A stretch of 64,000 bases of DNA from Bacteroidia bacterium (GTDB lineage Bacteria; Bacteroidota; Bacteroidia; Flavobacteriales_E; Vicingaceae). The stretch is from the NCBI GenBank assembly GCA_030433355.1, contig JAUIMG010000002.1:293212-357211 (forward strand), read 5' to 3'. The notes below the pieces were generated by a model that was not told the DNA's origin, searched no databases, and was given only the letters and a program-made list of their open reading frames with translations. Position 1 is the stretch's first letter; each line of letters starts with the position of its first letter. The position numbers were made by a program, and so were the translations under genes. This document shows, piece after piece, positions 8,135 to 16,853 of this stretch.

Positions 8135-9355
8135 GTGCAAAATTATTTACAGGATCCAACCAAATGTTACTATCCATATGCAATTGAGAAACATTTAAAA
8201 AAAGCAAATGAAGAGGAATTGAAACTAATATCAAGAGACACAGAACAGGCGAAAGAATTAATACTATTATTCTGTTCAAACTTAGTATCAACACAGTTCG
8301 AATATTTCAAGGGAAATGGGCATAAAATAAAGAGTCTACATAGTGATATCCTAATGGAGCAACTAAGTAAGAATTATGTTGCAGTGAAAAAGTACTTAAT
8401 CAATAATAATTTAATTGGCACCGATAACCATTTCGAGGTCGGAGAGCATTCGATTAGTTATTGGTTCAAAGAGGAAGTGCTGAAAAGTAAAGTAAAGGAA
8501 TACACCTTGACAAATGATACCATAATTAAAAGAAGGGAATCAATAAATAATAAGTTTGAAGTTGACCTTAAAAACAACCCAATTGCTAGAATTTCAGTTG
8601 AAAAAGTTTTTCCCAATCTAATACTACCGACAGAATCACAAGTTAAAACGTTATTGGAAAAGGAAGCAAGATCTGGTTACGTAACGAAAAAAGGGAAAAG
8701 ATTAAAAATATTAGGTAATAAGAAGAGACAAACCTCAGGAGAGGGCAGCGATATTATTTATACAGAAGATTTATTAAAAATCTATAGATATCTTACAAAG
8801 GATGGTGTCAAATTGTATAGCACTGGCAATCAATCCTGTCCTCGACCGATCAGTTCAACCACACTTATACCTGCTATAATTAGAGATCAAATTACGTTAA
8901 ACGGAAAAGAGTTATTTGAATTAGATTTCACATGCCTTCATCCAAATATTGCTAATTTTTTATATGGTGGTAATGCAAATATGATTACACATGATGATAT
9001 GGCAGATTTCCTAAAGGTTGATGAAAAAGTAGCAAAGAAGCTAAACTTATCTTATTTAAACTACGAGGAGAAATTCTTTTTGAATAGCCGAGCTTCAAAA
9101 TTCTATAAGACAGAACATCCCGATTTGTTTAATAATTTATTGAGAATTAAGCAAAAAGACCCTAAGATTATTACCCATCAAATGTTCAACAAAGAGGTAG
9201 AGTTGATGACTCGAATTTTCCTTGAGTTAGATAGACATGAAATTCTACCTATGTATGTTTATGATGCAGTATATGTTATCGAAGATGATGTAGCTAAGGC
9301 AAAGCAGATTATGAATGATACAGCATATAGTATGGGTATTATTTCTACAGTTTAA
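8135..9355 (+). CDS. compact polymerase-like (palm-domain) protein of an integrated element
   Basis: No close family is recognised, but three stretches occur in the order of single-subunit polymerase palm motifs. They are motif A-like FELDFTCLHPNIANFL (D264), motif B-like KKLNLSYLNYEEKF (301-314) and motif C-like PMYVYDAVYVIEDD (D377). The first recalls the D-Y-S-Q-I-E-L-R box of family A DNA polymerases and the last the V-H-D-E box. The 260-residue N-terminal part is mostly helical with a basic patch GKRLKILGNKKR (187-198) and could bind DNA or be primase-like. There is no exonuclease domain. Translation starts at GTG 8135, just after an in-frame TGA at 8132. Replication of the mobile element is the best guess. 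Confidence 0.5.
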   Translation: MQNYLQDPTKCYYPYAIEKHLKKANEEELKLISRDTEQAKELILLFCSNLVSTQFEYFKGNGHKIKSLHSDILMEQLSKNYVAVKKYLINNNLIGTDNHFEVGEHSISYWFKEEVLKSKVKEYTLTNDTIIKRRESINNKFEVDLKNNPIARISVEKVFPNLILPTESQVKTLLEKEARSGYVTKKGKRLKILGNKKRQTSGEGSDIIYTEDLLKIYRYLTKDGVKLYSTGNQSCPRPISSTTLIPAIIRDQITLNGKELFELDFTCLHPNIANFLYGGNANMITHDDMADFLKVDEKVAKKLNLSYLNYEEKFFLNSRASKFYKTEHPDLFNNLLRIKQKDPKIITHQMFNKEVELMTRIFLELDRHEILPMYVYDAVYVIEDDVAKAKQIMNDTAYSMGIISTV

Positions 9356-9507
9356 TAAATTGAAAAGGGGGTGTTTTTTTAGCCTACCCTCTACATGTCA
9401 ATAATATCAAGACTTTCAAAAATAATGAGGTAGACATAATGATAGAGTATTCAATACAGTATAATTAATACTAGGTTATATTTATTAATACTAGATATTC
9501 TTAATAT

Positions 9508-9545
9508 TAATAAAATTATAATAATAAAATTATAATAATAAAATT
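9508..9545. repeat. AT-rich tandem repeat, about 14-bp unit
   Basis: The unit AATAATAAAATTAT is repeated about 2.7 times. It is intergenic and lies between the polymerase-like gene and a terminator. Possible DNA-unwinding element or simple slippage repeat. Confidence 0.65.
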
Positions 9546-9610
9546 TTGGTTTTTACTACTACTACTCTCACTACCTAACAAGGATTATTAAAAGGAAAAA
9601 GTAAAGTAAA

Positions 9611-9637
9611 AATCCCCCTTTAAGGGGGGGGTTTTTT
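9611..9637 (+). terminator. rho-independent terminator
   Basis: CCCCC at 9614-9618 pairs with GGGGG within the G8 run at 9624-9631, with a TTTAA loop, followed directly by T6 (9632-9637). It reads best on the plus strand, downstream of the polymerase-like gene. On the minus strand the A-rich flank gives a T tract too, so it may also terminate the opposing gene. Confidence 0.7.
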
Positions 9638-9802
9638 GTCAGATAAACTATTAAAGTATAAAGTCTTTCAATACATATAAGTTCCTGTTAATTGAACTGG
9701 ACAAGTAAACTACTTAGAGTAATAGACTCTTTATAAACTATTTATATAAAGTAACCCCTGGTATGAATTTAAATCAACTAGGGATCCTTAATTAGCTCCT
9801 CA

Positions 9803-10075
9803 TTAGGGTGTAGGTAACTCAATTTTATCAAGGTAAGGGTCTAGTTCATTTATAGATGTGAATGTCCTTACATGTAGGATTTCGTCTTCTTTTTTGCATT
9901 GCCAGAGCTCAACGTAGTATGCAGAAAATTGATATAATTTTAGAATGTATTCACCTTCACGTCTGCTGGTTAGAAATTTCCCCAATAGTGAAGATAGAAT
10001 GATTTTATCCTTATTTGATAAGGAGTTGAATTCACACTGACTGACTGATCTCAAATTCTTTTCTGGTTGATCCAA
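9803..10075 (-). CDS. small hypothetical protein of the element
   Basis: This 90-aa soluble protein is not recognised. It has a Q-C-E-F-N-S-L-S-N-K-D-K-I-I motif near the N-terminus, a beta-rich middle (EGEYILKLYQFSAYYVELW) and an acidic C-terminus. It sits inside the recombinase-bearing element between the polymerase-like gene and a divergently transcribed set of small genes. Coding character and the neat intergenic spacing support a real gene. Function is unknown. Confidence 0.5.
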   Translation of the reverse strand: MDQPEKNLRSVSQCEFNSLSNKDKIILSSLLGKFLTSRREGEYILKLYQFSAYYVELWQCKKEDEILHVRTFTSINELDPYLDKIELPTP

Positions 10076-10100
10076 GCTTAAAATTACTGGTTTTTGGCTT

Positions 10101-10124
10101 GCCCGTCCATTTATGGGTGCGGGC
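10101..10124. other. GC-rich hairpin between divergent genes
   Basis: GCCCG (10101-10105) pairs with CGGGC (10120-10124) around CCAT/ATGG. It is unusually GC-rich for this AT-rich stretch and lies between the divergent starts at 10075 and 10165. It may be a regulatory hairpin or an attenuator; no T tract follows on the plus strand. Confidence 0.45.
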
Positions 10125-10164
10125 TTCTACCTAATTAATATATATTGAAAATAATATTATTAAG

Positions 10165-10461
10165 ATGAACAAAAAGGTATTACTAAAACTGATAAGCAAG
10201 AGAATGAACCAGAACAATTCTGAACTGGAGATTTGTATGGAAGAAAACTATGAGCTCATGTGCGGACCATTCGCAGCAGAAAATGAAGCAATTCTTAGAG
10301 AAGAATTGCTGATTATAATAAAAGATGAAGAGCACCTGCTAGAGTGGCTTAGTTATTATTTAGAGTTGTATCTCGTGAATACCACAAGGAAAAAAACAGT
10401 TAGGAATCAGATGGAAAAAGAGCGGAAGAAATTTAATTCTGATTTTGGATTTGAGACATAA
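10165..10461 (+). CDS. small acidic hypothetical protein of the element
   Basis: This 98-aa protein has no recognisable domain. It is strongly helical and acidic in the middle (EAILREELLIIIKDEEHLLEWL) with a basic C-terminal third (TRKKTVRNQMEKERKKF). There is no signal or membrane segment. It is the first of a plus-strand series running into the TPR-like gene and the recombinase pair. It is likely an accessory gene of the integrated element. Confidence 0.5.
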   Translation: MNKKVLLKLISKRMNQNNSELEICMEENYELMCGPFAAENEAILREELLIIIKDEEHLLEWLSYYLELYLVNTTRKKTVRNQMEKERKKFNSDFGFET

Positions 10462-10575
10462 TATTTAAAATGAAGTACAAAATGTATGGTCCAGAATAAA
10501 CAAATCGATATTGAAACTATACAATAATAGAAAAGCGGTTTAATTAAGAACTGCTATAAAAATTAAATAAGTATT

Positions 10576-11295
10576 ATGAGAAAAAGTAAAATTAAAAACA
10601 CCAATGAAAGTGAAGTGAAAAAGGTCCTTAAAGAAGCAAATAAACTTATCAAAGAATCTCAGTTCAAGGAGTTAGTTCAACTGCTCCAGCCGTTTGAGAA
10701 GGAAGATGGCAACCCCAGAATTCTATTTGCACTTGCTTATGGATATTATTTCAGTTTTGAAATAGATGATGCGATTCGAGTGATTGGTTCGATTGAGAAT
10801 GAATACGATACTTGGATTAGTAATTTGATTCTGGGTGTTAGGGAGAGAAAAAGTAAAAATTACCCAAAGGCGATAACTCATCTTGAGAAGTCAATTCGAT
10901 TAAATCCAACTAGGGTAGAGCCAGTCCGTGAATTATTTGAGACAAATTATGAAGATGAGAATCATCACCAGGCAATAAAGTGGCTGAAAGTACTCATTAA
11001 CCAATTTGAAGATTATCAATATTTGTATCGTCTAATGGAGCTGGCTATTGTAACAGATAATGAAGAGTTGGCTGTGAATTGTCTAGAAGCAAAAATGAAG
11101 CTAGATTTATTTAGCACTGTTGTAGTTGGCTTTACTAATTTAATAGAACACTATTTTAAATTAGAGGACAGTACCATAAAGAAGCTGAAAAAGAGAATGA
11201 AAGAAGATCTTGGACCGGATTTATCATTTGAGTTTAATCAGATGATAGATGATATTGAAGAAGCTCGGAGCAAGTTAGCAAGTGTATCTACCTAA
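10576..11295 (+). CDS. TPR-like repeat protein
   Basis: This 239-aa cytoplasmic protein has helix-turn-helix repeats of TPR type. The clearest unit is in the middle (KNYPKAITHLEKSIRLNPTR, about residues 96-115), with a second one around residue 130 (HHQAIKWLKVLI). The N-terminus is lysine-rich. It lies between small element genes and the recombinase genes and is followed by an inverted repeat that may terminate transcription. TPR proteins act as protein-binding scaffolds; the partner is unknown. Two longer TPR proteins lie at 13726 and 14816. Confidence 0.65.
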   Translation: MRKSKIKNTNESEVKKVLKEANKLIKESQFKELVQLLQPFEKEDGNPRILFALAYGYYFSFEIDDAIRVIGSIENEYDTWISNLILGVRERKSKNYPKAITHLEKSIRLNPTRVEPVRELFETNYEDENHHQAIKWLKVLINQFEDYQYLYRLMELAIVTDNEELAVNCLEAKMKLDLFSTVVVGFTNLIEHYFKLEDSTIKKLKKRMKEDLGPDLSFEFNQMIDDIEEARSKLASVST

Positions 11296-11342
11296 AAGTT
11301 ATCAAGGAGTTATAGCTCCTGATTTTATCGATTTAGAGCAAA

Positions 11343-11386
11343 AAAAGTGTCAAAAGTGTATATTAATGTGCATTTCTGGCACTTTT
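11343..11386 (+). terminator. inverted repeat, possible terminator
   Basis: AAAAGTGTCA (11343-11352) pairs over ten positions (one G-U) with TGGCACTTTT (11377-11386) across a 24-base loop containing a further AAAGTGT. It lies 48 bases after the TPR-like stop and 64 bases before the next gene. It could end the upstream transcript or be an operator for the recombinase pair. Confidence 0.45.
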
Positions 11387-11449
11387 CTTTGATTAAAACT
11401 CAACTTTTTTCTTATTTCTGATATAACCCTTGTATCAATAACATAAACT

Positions 11450-11824
11450 ATGGAAAAATATGGGTTAAAGAATATCAATGAACTACGGGAACTATTAGGT
11501 TACAAGGACATCAGAACCGTGAGGTCTTGGTGCAAAGAAAATGGTCTACCAATCATGACAATTGGGAAAAAGGAGTATTTGAATGAATCGATGCTTGATA
11601 TTACACTTATTAAGGTGTTTAAGAATTCAATGATCCAATTTGGAATCAAAGAAGATAATGCAGATGAAATGCTCAAAGCGATATTGGCCGATGATAAATC
11701 GAAGTTGGCCGGAATTATGTCAACAGGCAACGATTATACCAGCAACTTTAATCTCAAACAAATTAATGGTGGGGAGTCTGAATTGAATGGCCTTATTAGT
11801 AAATATAAAAACAAGGTAGCTTGA
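11450..11824 (+). CDS. helix-turn-helix protein, probable excisionase-like partner of the recombinase
   Basis: The N-terminal 50 residues (INELRELLGYKDIRTVRSWCKENGLPIMTIGKKEYL) have the layout of a MerR/excisionase-type helix-turn-helix that reads a promoter or attachment site. The remaining 70 residues are not recognised. Its stop codon overlaps the TTG start of the tyrosine recombinase gene (TTGA), so the two are translationally coupled. A small DNA-binding protein coupled to an integrase is the usual layout for an excisionase or directionality factor. This role is inferred. Confidence 0.65.
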   Translation: MEKYGLKNINELRELLGYKDIRTVRSWCKENGLPIMTIGKKEYLNESMLDITLIKVFKNSMIQFGIKEDNADEMLKAILADDKSKLAGIMSTGNDYTSNFNLKQINGGESELNGLISKYKNKVA

Positions 11825-13071
11825 TTAAGTTGGTCCCCGAAAATAAAAAATGGCATGGCCTAATAGTTTTTTGCAATGAGTGCAAGAAAAGTCAGACGGC
11901 TAAAAATCATTGTGGGCATAAGAACAGGTGGGTATATAAAACTGATTTCAAATTTGAGAGAAAACGGTACTCAAAAGTCTTAAAGTCTGATAATTTGCAG
12001 GATGCTTTTTCAGAATTAATTGGCTTCAAAGACTCAATTAAAAATGTAAAAGTTTCACCACTAAATCTAATTTCAAAAGATTTTACGATTCTTGAATCAA
12101 TGGAGAAATATTTTGCTAAAGTAACTTGTCAGCAAGAGTTCAAATACAATAAAAGAAAAACAAAAGATCATCAAAATGAATGCCTGAGAGTGGTCAATAG
12201 ATTTGGCTCAAGCTTAGAAGCGGCAGGTATTTGTCTAGCTACAACACCAATTGATAATTTGACTGTAGCCGTTCTAAAAGTATTCTATGCTTACTTGGAT
12301 GAGAATTTCAATATTCATTCAGATTCTGGCATAGATAAACATACCAGGATTTTGAGGGCTTTCTTTGAGTTTCTGAAAAAAGTTGGAATGTATCATGGGG
12401 CAAATTTTTTCAAGGCAATCGAGACTAATTCAATTGAAGGAAACCCTGTTACACTTACTGATGATGAATATCAAAAAGTGCTGGAAGTAATCACTCCTGA
12501 GAATGGGGTGAAAATTCATAATGGGGTTACGAGAAATCAATATTCGAAATGGCTGAAAAGTGCCATCATAATTGGGAGGCATACGGGATTAAGACGAGAC
12601 GAGCTGTATAATCTCACCTGGAGCAGCATAATAGAGCATGAGGGTGGAAGGTTTTTCAATATTATTGATTTGAAAGTAAGTCAGCAAAAGGGCAAAATTT
12701 ACTCAAAAGTGGCACCAATTACTGATGAATTATATGAATACCTTTTATTAATCAAGGAAGATTCGACTGGGGATAAGATAATTGAAAGCGGTCTTTCGAA
12801 AACTACTTTTAGAGATAATTTATCAAGAGCATTTACTCATTTTTATGGTGTAGCATATCCAAACCAAAAAGTGAAGAATTTCAAATACTTAAGAAAAACT
12901 CACATCACTGAATTGAGTTCAATTTTAGGAGAAGAAGCATATCAAGCATCTGGTCATGCTGGAAGTCGGGTGTTAGAAAAACATTACATTGATAGGGTGG
13001 CAGCTACAATGATGTTTTCTAAATTTAAGAATAAGATAGCACAGGAAAGTAAAAGCGATTTTTCGATTTAA
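11821..13071 (+). CDS. tyrosine recombinase/integrase
   Basis: This is a site-specific tyrosine recombinase of the phage-integrase family. The N-terminus carries a zinc-finger-like CNECKKSQTAKNHCGHK (residues 19-35). A SAM-like core-binding region covers about 85-205 and the catalytic domain about 212-395. Catalytic residues include the arginine of HTGLRRDEL, the LRKT box where the usual HxLR histidine is a lysine (KYLR), the histidine of SGHAGS and the tyrosine of EKHYIDR. The TTG start overlaps the stop of the HTH gene. It should integrate and excise the element spanning roughly 7.6-13.5 kb. Attachment sites were not identified by eye. Confidence 0.88.
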   Translation: MIKLVPENKKWHGLIVFCNECKKSQTAKNHCGHKNRWVYKTDFKFERKRYSKVLKSDNLQDAFSELIGFKDSIKNVKVSPLNLISKDFTILESMEKYFAKVTCQQEFKYNKRKTKDHQNECLRVVNRFGSSLEAAGICLATTPIDNLTVAVLKVFYAYLDENFNIHSDSGIDKHTRILRAFFEFLKKVGMYHGANFFKAIETNSIEGNPVTLTDDEYQKVLEVITPENGVKIHNGVTRNQYSKWLKSAIIIGRHTGLRRDELYNLTWSSIIEHEGGRFFNIIDLKVSQQKGKIYSKVAPITDELYEYLLLIKEDSTGDKIIESGLSKTTFRDNLSRAFTHFYGVAYPNQKVKNFKYLRKTHITELSSILGEEAYQASGHAGSRVLEKHYIDRVAATMMFSKFKNKIAQESKSDFSI

Positions 13072-13098
13072 TATATAATAGAAATAACAACAACTATT

Positions 13099-13413
13099 AT
13101 GAGAAAATGGAATAAAGGTAAATCAAAACATCACATTAAAAGGGTAAAGGAATTAAGCGAGTGTCTCACAGATGAGCAAGTATATGACCTCTGTGACCAA
13201 ACGAATTTATGTGATGAAGAAGAGGAAAGGATCAATTATGAGATTGTAGATTTGGAGGATTTACGACAACGTTTATACTCCCTCAGATTAAGTCGAGCAA
13301 CTGATGAGAATCATAGAAATTTTTTCACCAAGCAATGTCAAATTAAATCTGAAGAGATAGCTAGATTAGAGGCAAAGCTCAGTTATTTAGAACAAGAGGA
13401 GTATGTGGTTTAA
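13099..13413 (+). CDS. small coiled-coil protein, paralogue of the gene at 7596
   Basis: This 104-aa protein shares its whole layout with the 94-aa product at 7596-7880: basic start with HIKRVKELSECL, an acidic hinge DEEEERINYEIVDLEDL, and a C-terminal coiled coil ending ARLEAKLSYLEQ. It begins 27 bp after the recombinase stop and is probably co-transcribed with it. The paralogue at the other end of the element is inverted. Function is unknown. The coiled coil suggests a dimeric regulator or structural partner. Confidence 0.6.
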   Translation: MRKWNKGKSKHHIKRVKELSECLTDEQVYDLCDQTNLCDEEEERINYEIVDLEDLRQRLYSLRLSRATDENHRNFFTKQCQIKSEEIARLEAKLSYLEQEEYVV

Positions 13414-13552
13414 GTTTAGTTCGGAATCTTAAAAGTCCTTCCTTGGTGTATATTCTCCAGTCATGTCCTTCACCTAGTTTGCAGAAAAAGTCTACAGGTT
13501 TGTCCTGCATATGGACTTTCTTATTACAATTGATACATATATAGGTTGTCAT
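13379..13552 (-). CDS. 57-aa zinc-ribbon-like small protein
   Basis: A short minus-strand reading frame starts at ATG 13552 and ends at TGA 13379-13381. It reads MTTYICINCNKKVHMQDKP, then FFCKLGEGHDW and a basic tail. The C-x-x-C pair, a later C and the G-H-D-W motif resemble small Bacteroidota zinc-ribbon proteins found in mobile elements. Its 3' end overlaps the end of the coiled-coil gene on the other strand by 35 bp. Because it is so short the call rests on the cysteine pattern alone. Confidence 0.5.
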   Translation of the reverse strand: MTTYICINCNKKVHMQDKPVDFFCKLGEGHDWRIYTKEGLLRFRTKLKPHTPLVLNN

Positions 13553-13725
13553 AAAAATTAGTGGTATTATTAAATTTGAATTCCTAAGGTCTTAAAGGTG
13601 ATGTTTTAAAACCAAAAGATACCAAACGAGTTTAGGGCTCGAGTAGATCAAGTCCTAAACCTGTTGTTAATAAATTAATTAATTCCAAAAGTAAACAGTG
13701 AATCCCATACAGTAGATTATGCCAA

Positions 13726-14781
13726 TCAAATACCAAGATCCTCAAAAACCTTATCTCTATTAAGGACTGTAAATTTTTGATCTAATGTCGTACTTATTGC
13801 ATCCCAATAAAACTCTCCTATATTATCTTCCAAATCAATTTTTGAACTATTAAACAAGGCTTGATCTCCACTAATGAAACTATTAACGAAATCCTTTAAT
13901 ATCTGAAAATACTCACTATCGTATTCCCACCAAAATGGGCTGCTTATTAAATATTTTGCTTTTTCTGCTTTCCCATTTATAAAATATAAAGCACATGTAA
14001 CTAAGTCAGCCTCCAGTAAGTCTGGCTCATAAAGTACATGAAATCCTTCTGGATCATAGTCATAACTATCTAAATATTCTATACAGCCGTCTATTTCTAC
14101 ATCTCTTGCCAATTCTTGAAATTCAAGGGCTTCTTTGAAATCAGAATATTTAAAGCATCGCTCCAACTGAGGAAGAATTGTATCTATTTCGTTCGGATTA
14201 ATTTCAAATGCTTTCTTTAAATGATCTTGAACTAATTGTTGATCAGGATTCTTTTTTGTCCTTTCCATGTAAGCATAAATCAAGTATGTTTCCCAACAAG
14301 GGAAATCGGCAACAGATTTATCAAGTTCTTTTTTAGCCTTATTAAATTCATTATTCCAATAATATGCTCTTCCTAAATAAAAAGAAAGCTTAGGGGTCAT
14401 ATGAATTGCAGGAACATTTTCCAAATCACTTATAACCTCTTTGAAGTCACCATTTTTATGGAGTAATTCACTCTTAAGTTCTAGTACTTCAGTAAAGTTC
14501 GGATCTAGTTTAAGTACTTTGTTTAAAAGCTTTAAAGCTTTTTCTTCATCTGCTTTAGCCAATTTATATTCAGCCTTTGCTAAGTAGTAAAATTTCAAAT
14601 ATTCATCTAAAAGATCATCTTCCATTTTCATGAAGATCTTCCTTGCCTTTTTTAATTCATCCATTTTAATTAGAATTCTCGCTTTAGAGATTTTTAAGAA
14701 TTGATTATCGGGATTCTTCTTGAGTTCTTGATTAATTTTTTCCAACTCATTTGTTTTAAGGGGATTGTTTATTTGTTTCAT
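13726..14781 (-). CDS. cytoplasmic TPR repeat protein (351 aa)
   Basis: This is a tetratricopeptide-repeat protein without a signal peptide. Repeats are visible from residue 6 onward: a unit with LKKNPDNQFLKISKARILI, then a K-A-L-K-L-L-N-K-V-L-K-L-D-P-N-F unit near 82-97, and LSFYLGRAYYWNNEFNKAK near 132-150. The C-terminal 120 residues no longer follow the repeat. It lies 34 bp downstream of a second TPR gene in the same direction, with the same general layout, so the pair probably arose by duplication and forms an operon. Partner and function are unknown. Confidence 0.7.
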   Translation of the reverse strand: MKQINNPLKTNELEKINQELKKNPDNQFLKISKARILIKMDELKKARKIFMKMEDDLLDEYLKFYYLAKAEYKLAKADEEKALKLLNKVLKLDPNFTEVLELKSELLHKNGDFKEVISDLENVPAIHMTPKLSFYLGRAYYWNNEFNKAKKELDKSVADFPCWETYLIYAYMERTKKNPDQQLVQDHLKKAFEINPNEIDTILPQLERCFKYSDFKEALEFQELARDVEIDGCIEYLDSYDYDPEGFHVLYEPDLLEADLVTCALYFINGKAEKAKYLISSPFWWEYDSEYFQILKDFVNSFISGDQALFNSSKIDLEDNIGEFYWDAISTTLDQKFTVLNRDKVFEDLGI

Positions 14782-14815
14782 TTTAATAAGGTTAATTAAA
14801 ATTATATGTTTTAGG

Positions 14816-15934
14816 TTAAGAATTTAGAAGTTGATTTTTGAAAAAGCTTTCAATTATTGAAAGGTCCATACCTGTAAATATTGATTTTAAGATTTGCTCT
14901 TGTTCTTCCAGCTCATTTGAATTGTAACTTTTATAGTCTCTGAGAAAAACTTTTAAATAGTTTCTTTCATCATCTATGGATTCATTGATGCAACTGCAGT
15001 TTTGAGCCAATGTTCCTTTTGCTCCCTTAAAATCTCCTTCATGCATTTGTATCAAGGAGCATCTGAATACATAGTCAGACTTAAGTAGATTGAATTTCTC
15101 AAACTCTTTCAGGTGATAATTAGTTGTTAGTGATTCTAAATGCATTAATGCATCACTGTATTTGAAATTTTTAAGATAAAACTCTCCTAGTAGATATTCA
15201 ATTCTGAAATCATTACTATTAATATTATAGGCTTTAGTTAATAGTATTTCTTGCTTTTTAATGTCATTTTCAATAGAGTACAGCATAGTATAGCAATCTG
15301 TTTTGTGACTAGATTGAGTTGCTAATTCTAAATAGTAATAAGCTTGTTCAATTTTGTCGTTTAAATAATATGCTTTGCCTAACCAATAATGAAGTTGATT
15401 AGTAGGATTTTGAGAGTAACTAACTTCCAGAAATTCAAGTAGTGGCTCATAATTATCTAAATTGAAGATTAGATTTGCTTTTTCAGATATTGCCGGCATA
15501 AACAAAGGATCAATGTCTATCGCAGTATCTATTGTTTGTATTGCTTTGTTAATGGGATTTTCTAAACGATTGTTTAAGTCTACTTTCTCCCAGTAATATC
15601 TATATGCAATAAGAAATAACCATTTATTATTGTCTTCTAATGAGATAGCCTTCGATATGAGCCTTTCAACTAAATCTTTATCGTTCGTGGCTGTTTTGAT
15701 ATTTATTAAAGCAATAAGTTCATATACTTTATATTCTGAATCAAGTGAATCTATTTTTTTGAAAACATCTATAGCTTCATCAATTTCAGTCAAGTTAATA
15801 AGACCTATTACTTTCATTGAAAGTAAATAGTTGTTGTTTGGAAACTCTTTTAGCTTATTGTTGATGTACTTAATTGAGACATTAGTATGCATAGACAAGT
15901 ACCTATCTATTTTTTGAAATTCGTGTTCATTCAT
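14816..15934 (-). CDS. cytoplasmic TPR repeat protein (372 aa)
   Basis: This is the first gene of a two-gene minus-strand operon of TPR proteins. Repeat helices are seen around INNKLKEFPNNNYLLSMKVI (24-43), NKAIQTIDTAIDIDPLFMPA (about 133-152), LHYWLGKAYYLNDKIEQAYY (about 186-205) and KAYNINSNDFRIEYLLGEFY. The HYWLGKAYYLND and FYLGRAYYWNNE segments line up between the two proteins, supporting common descent. There is no signal peptide or membrane helix. The function is not known; a scaffold role is the family default. Confidence 0.7.
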   Translation of the reverse strand: MNEHEFQKIDRYLSMHTNVSIKYINNKLKEFPNNNYLLSMKVIGLINLTEIDEAIDVFKKIDSLDSEYKVYELIALINIKTATNDKDLVERLISKAISLEDNNKWLFLIAYRYYWEKVDLNNRLENPINKAIQTIDTAIDIDPLFMPAISEKANLIFNLDNYEPLLEFLEVSYSQNPTNQLHYWLGKAYYLNDKIEQAYYYLELATQSSHKTDCYTMLYSIENDIKKQEILLTKAYNINSNDFRIEYLLGEFYLKNFKYSDALMHLESLTTNYHLKEFEKFNLLKSDYVFRCSLIQMHEGDFKGAKGTLAQNCSCINESIDDERNYLKVFLRDYKSYNSNELEEQEQILKSIFTGMDLSIIESFFKNQLLNS

Positions 15935-16155
15935 AGTTTTTTATTTTAATATTTGACACAAAACTATATGGGAATTAGTGGCTTTGAGCGGACATTAGAA
16001 GTTTGAAGTTATATTGAAGAAGTTTGCAGAGGTTCACTTCAATCTACTTCATCGTAGCTATAAAAAAATGGAGCTAAACCTATTTAATTTTCAAAATGTG
16101 GCCTGTACAAAGTAGATTCCTTTGAATTTCTTACAGCCTTGTTTAACTTTCCAGT

Positions 16156-16797
16156 ATGAAAAAAAGTGAAATTAGAAAAGGGGCATTAAGAGAACTATTT
16201 CAAAAACTGGACCATGTCGAAAGGTATGTAATGGATAGAAGACATGGATATCCAAGAGGATCGAGTCTGTTTTCCAGTTCCCGCAACCCCGAAATAAATG
16301 ATAAAGAAAGTGTGATTGAGGAATTTGAAAGCGAAATACGAAAGATGCGTATTCTTGGTAGCAAGCTAGAGGGTTGGCTTAACGAATATAAAAAATATGA
16401 TTTAACAGAATCTCAGTTTGAGTTTCATAGTCGCCAAGATTTCAAAAATTTGTCTATAAAGGAACTAAGATTAACATTTCTCCCAATACACTTAGAAGTG
16501 GATGCTCCATATACAGAGGAAGGCATAAGAGGTATGATTAAATCAACATCTATGGTAGAAAAGATGGAAAAGAATAGGTCATACTTGTATTCTCCAGTTG
16601 ATTTTGAAAAATATTTGATACAATCAAGCAGGAACTATAATAAAGAAGTTTCTGATAAAATACTAGAGTATATTCGCTCTGTTAAAACTGGTGTCAATTC
16701 TAATTCTTTTCGCGCAAGCCTTATACGAATAAGAAAAAATATTGACCCTAACGGACATCAACACGATGATAGAAAGAAGAAGAAAGGTGATTCATAA
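16156..16797 (+). CDS. hypothetical protein (213 aa)
   Basis: I do not recognise this protein. It is basic, helical and soluble, with RRHGYPRGSSLFSSSRNP near residues 29-46 and a strongly charged end (HDDRKKKKGDS). It lies alone between the divergent TPR operon and a convergent recombinase operon. A TTTG at 16121 and TAACTTTC at 16144 look promoter-like, but the box ends only five bases before the ATG, so its use is doubtful. Confidence 0.5.
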   Translation: MKKSEIRKGALRELFQKLDHVERYVMDRRHGYPRGSSLFSSSRNPEINDKESVIEEFESEIRKMRILGSKLEGWLNEYKKYDLTESQFEFHSRQDFKNLSIKELRLTFLPIHLEVDAPYTEEGIRGMIKSTSMVEKMEKNRSYLYSPVDFEKYLIQSSRNYNKEVSDKILEYIRSVKTGVNSNSFRASLIRIRKNIDPNGHQHDDRKKKKGDS

Positions 16798-16853
16798 GCA
16801 GAGAACTATACAATAATTATTAACCCTATTATTACTATTGTGGATTCTACATG

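Larger units (their letters stand above)
9356..9802. other. gene-free stretch with AT-rich repeats and a terminator
   Basis: This 447-base gap lies between the convergent polymerase-like gene and the small gene at 9803. It holds a GGGGG then T7 run just after the stop (9366-9379), a tandem AT-rich repeat, an (ACT)n run near 9555, a GC hairpin terminator and otherwise no coding potential. The mix of iterated AT repeats and hairpins next to a replication-like gene would fit an origin of an excised element, but this is only a possibility. Confidence 0.5.

Noticed and set aside
16121..16151. TTTG/TAACTTTC promoter of the gene at 16156
   Set aside because: The -7 box ends five bases before the ATG, which would place the transcript start inside the gene.
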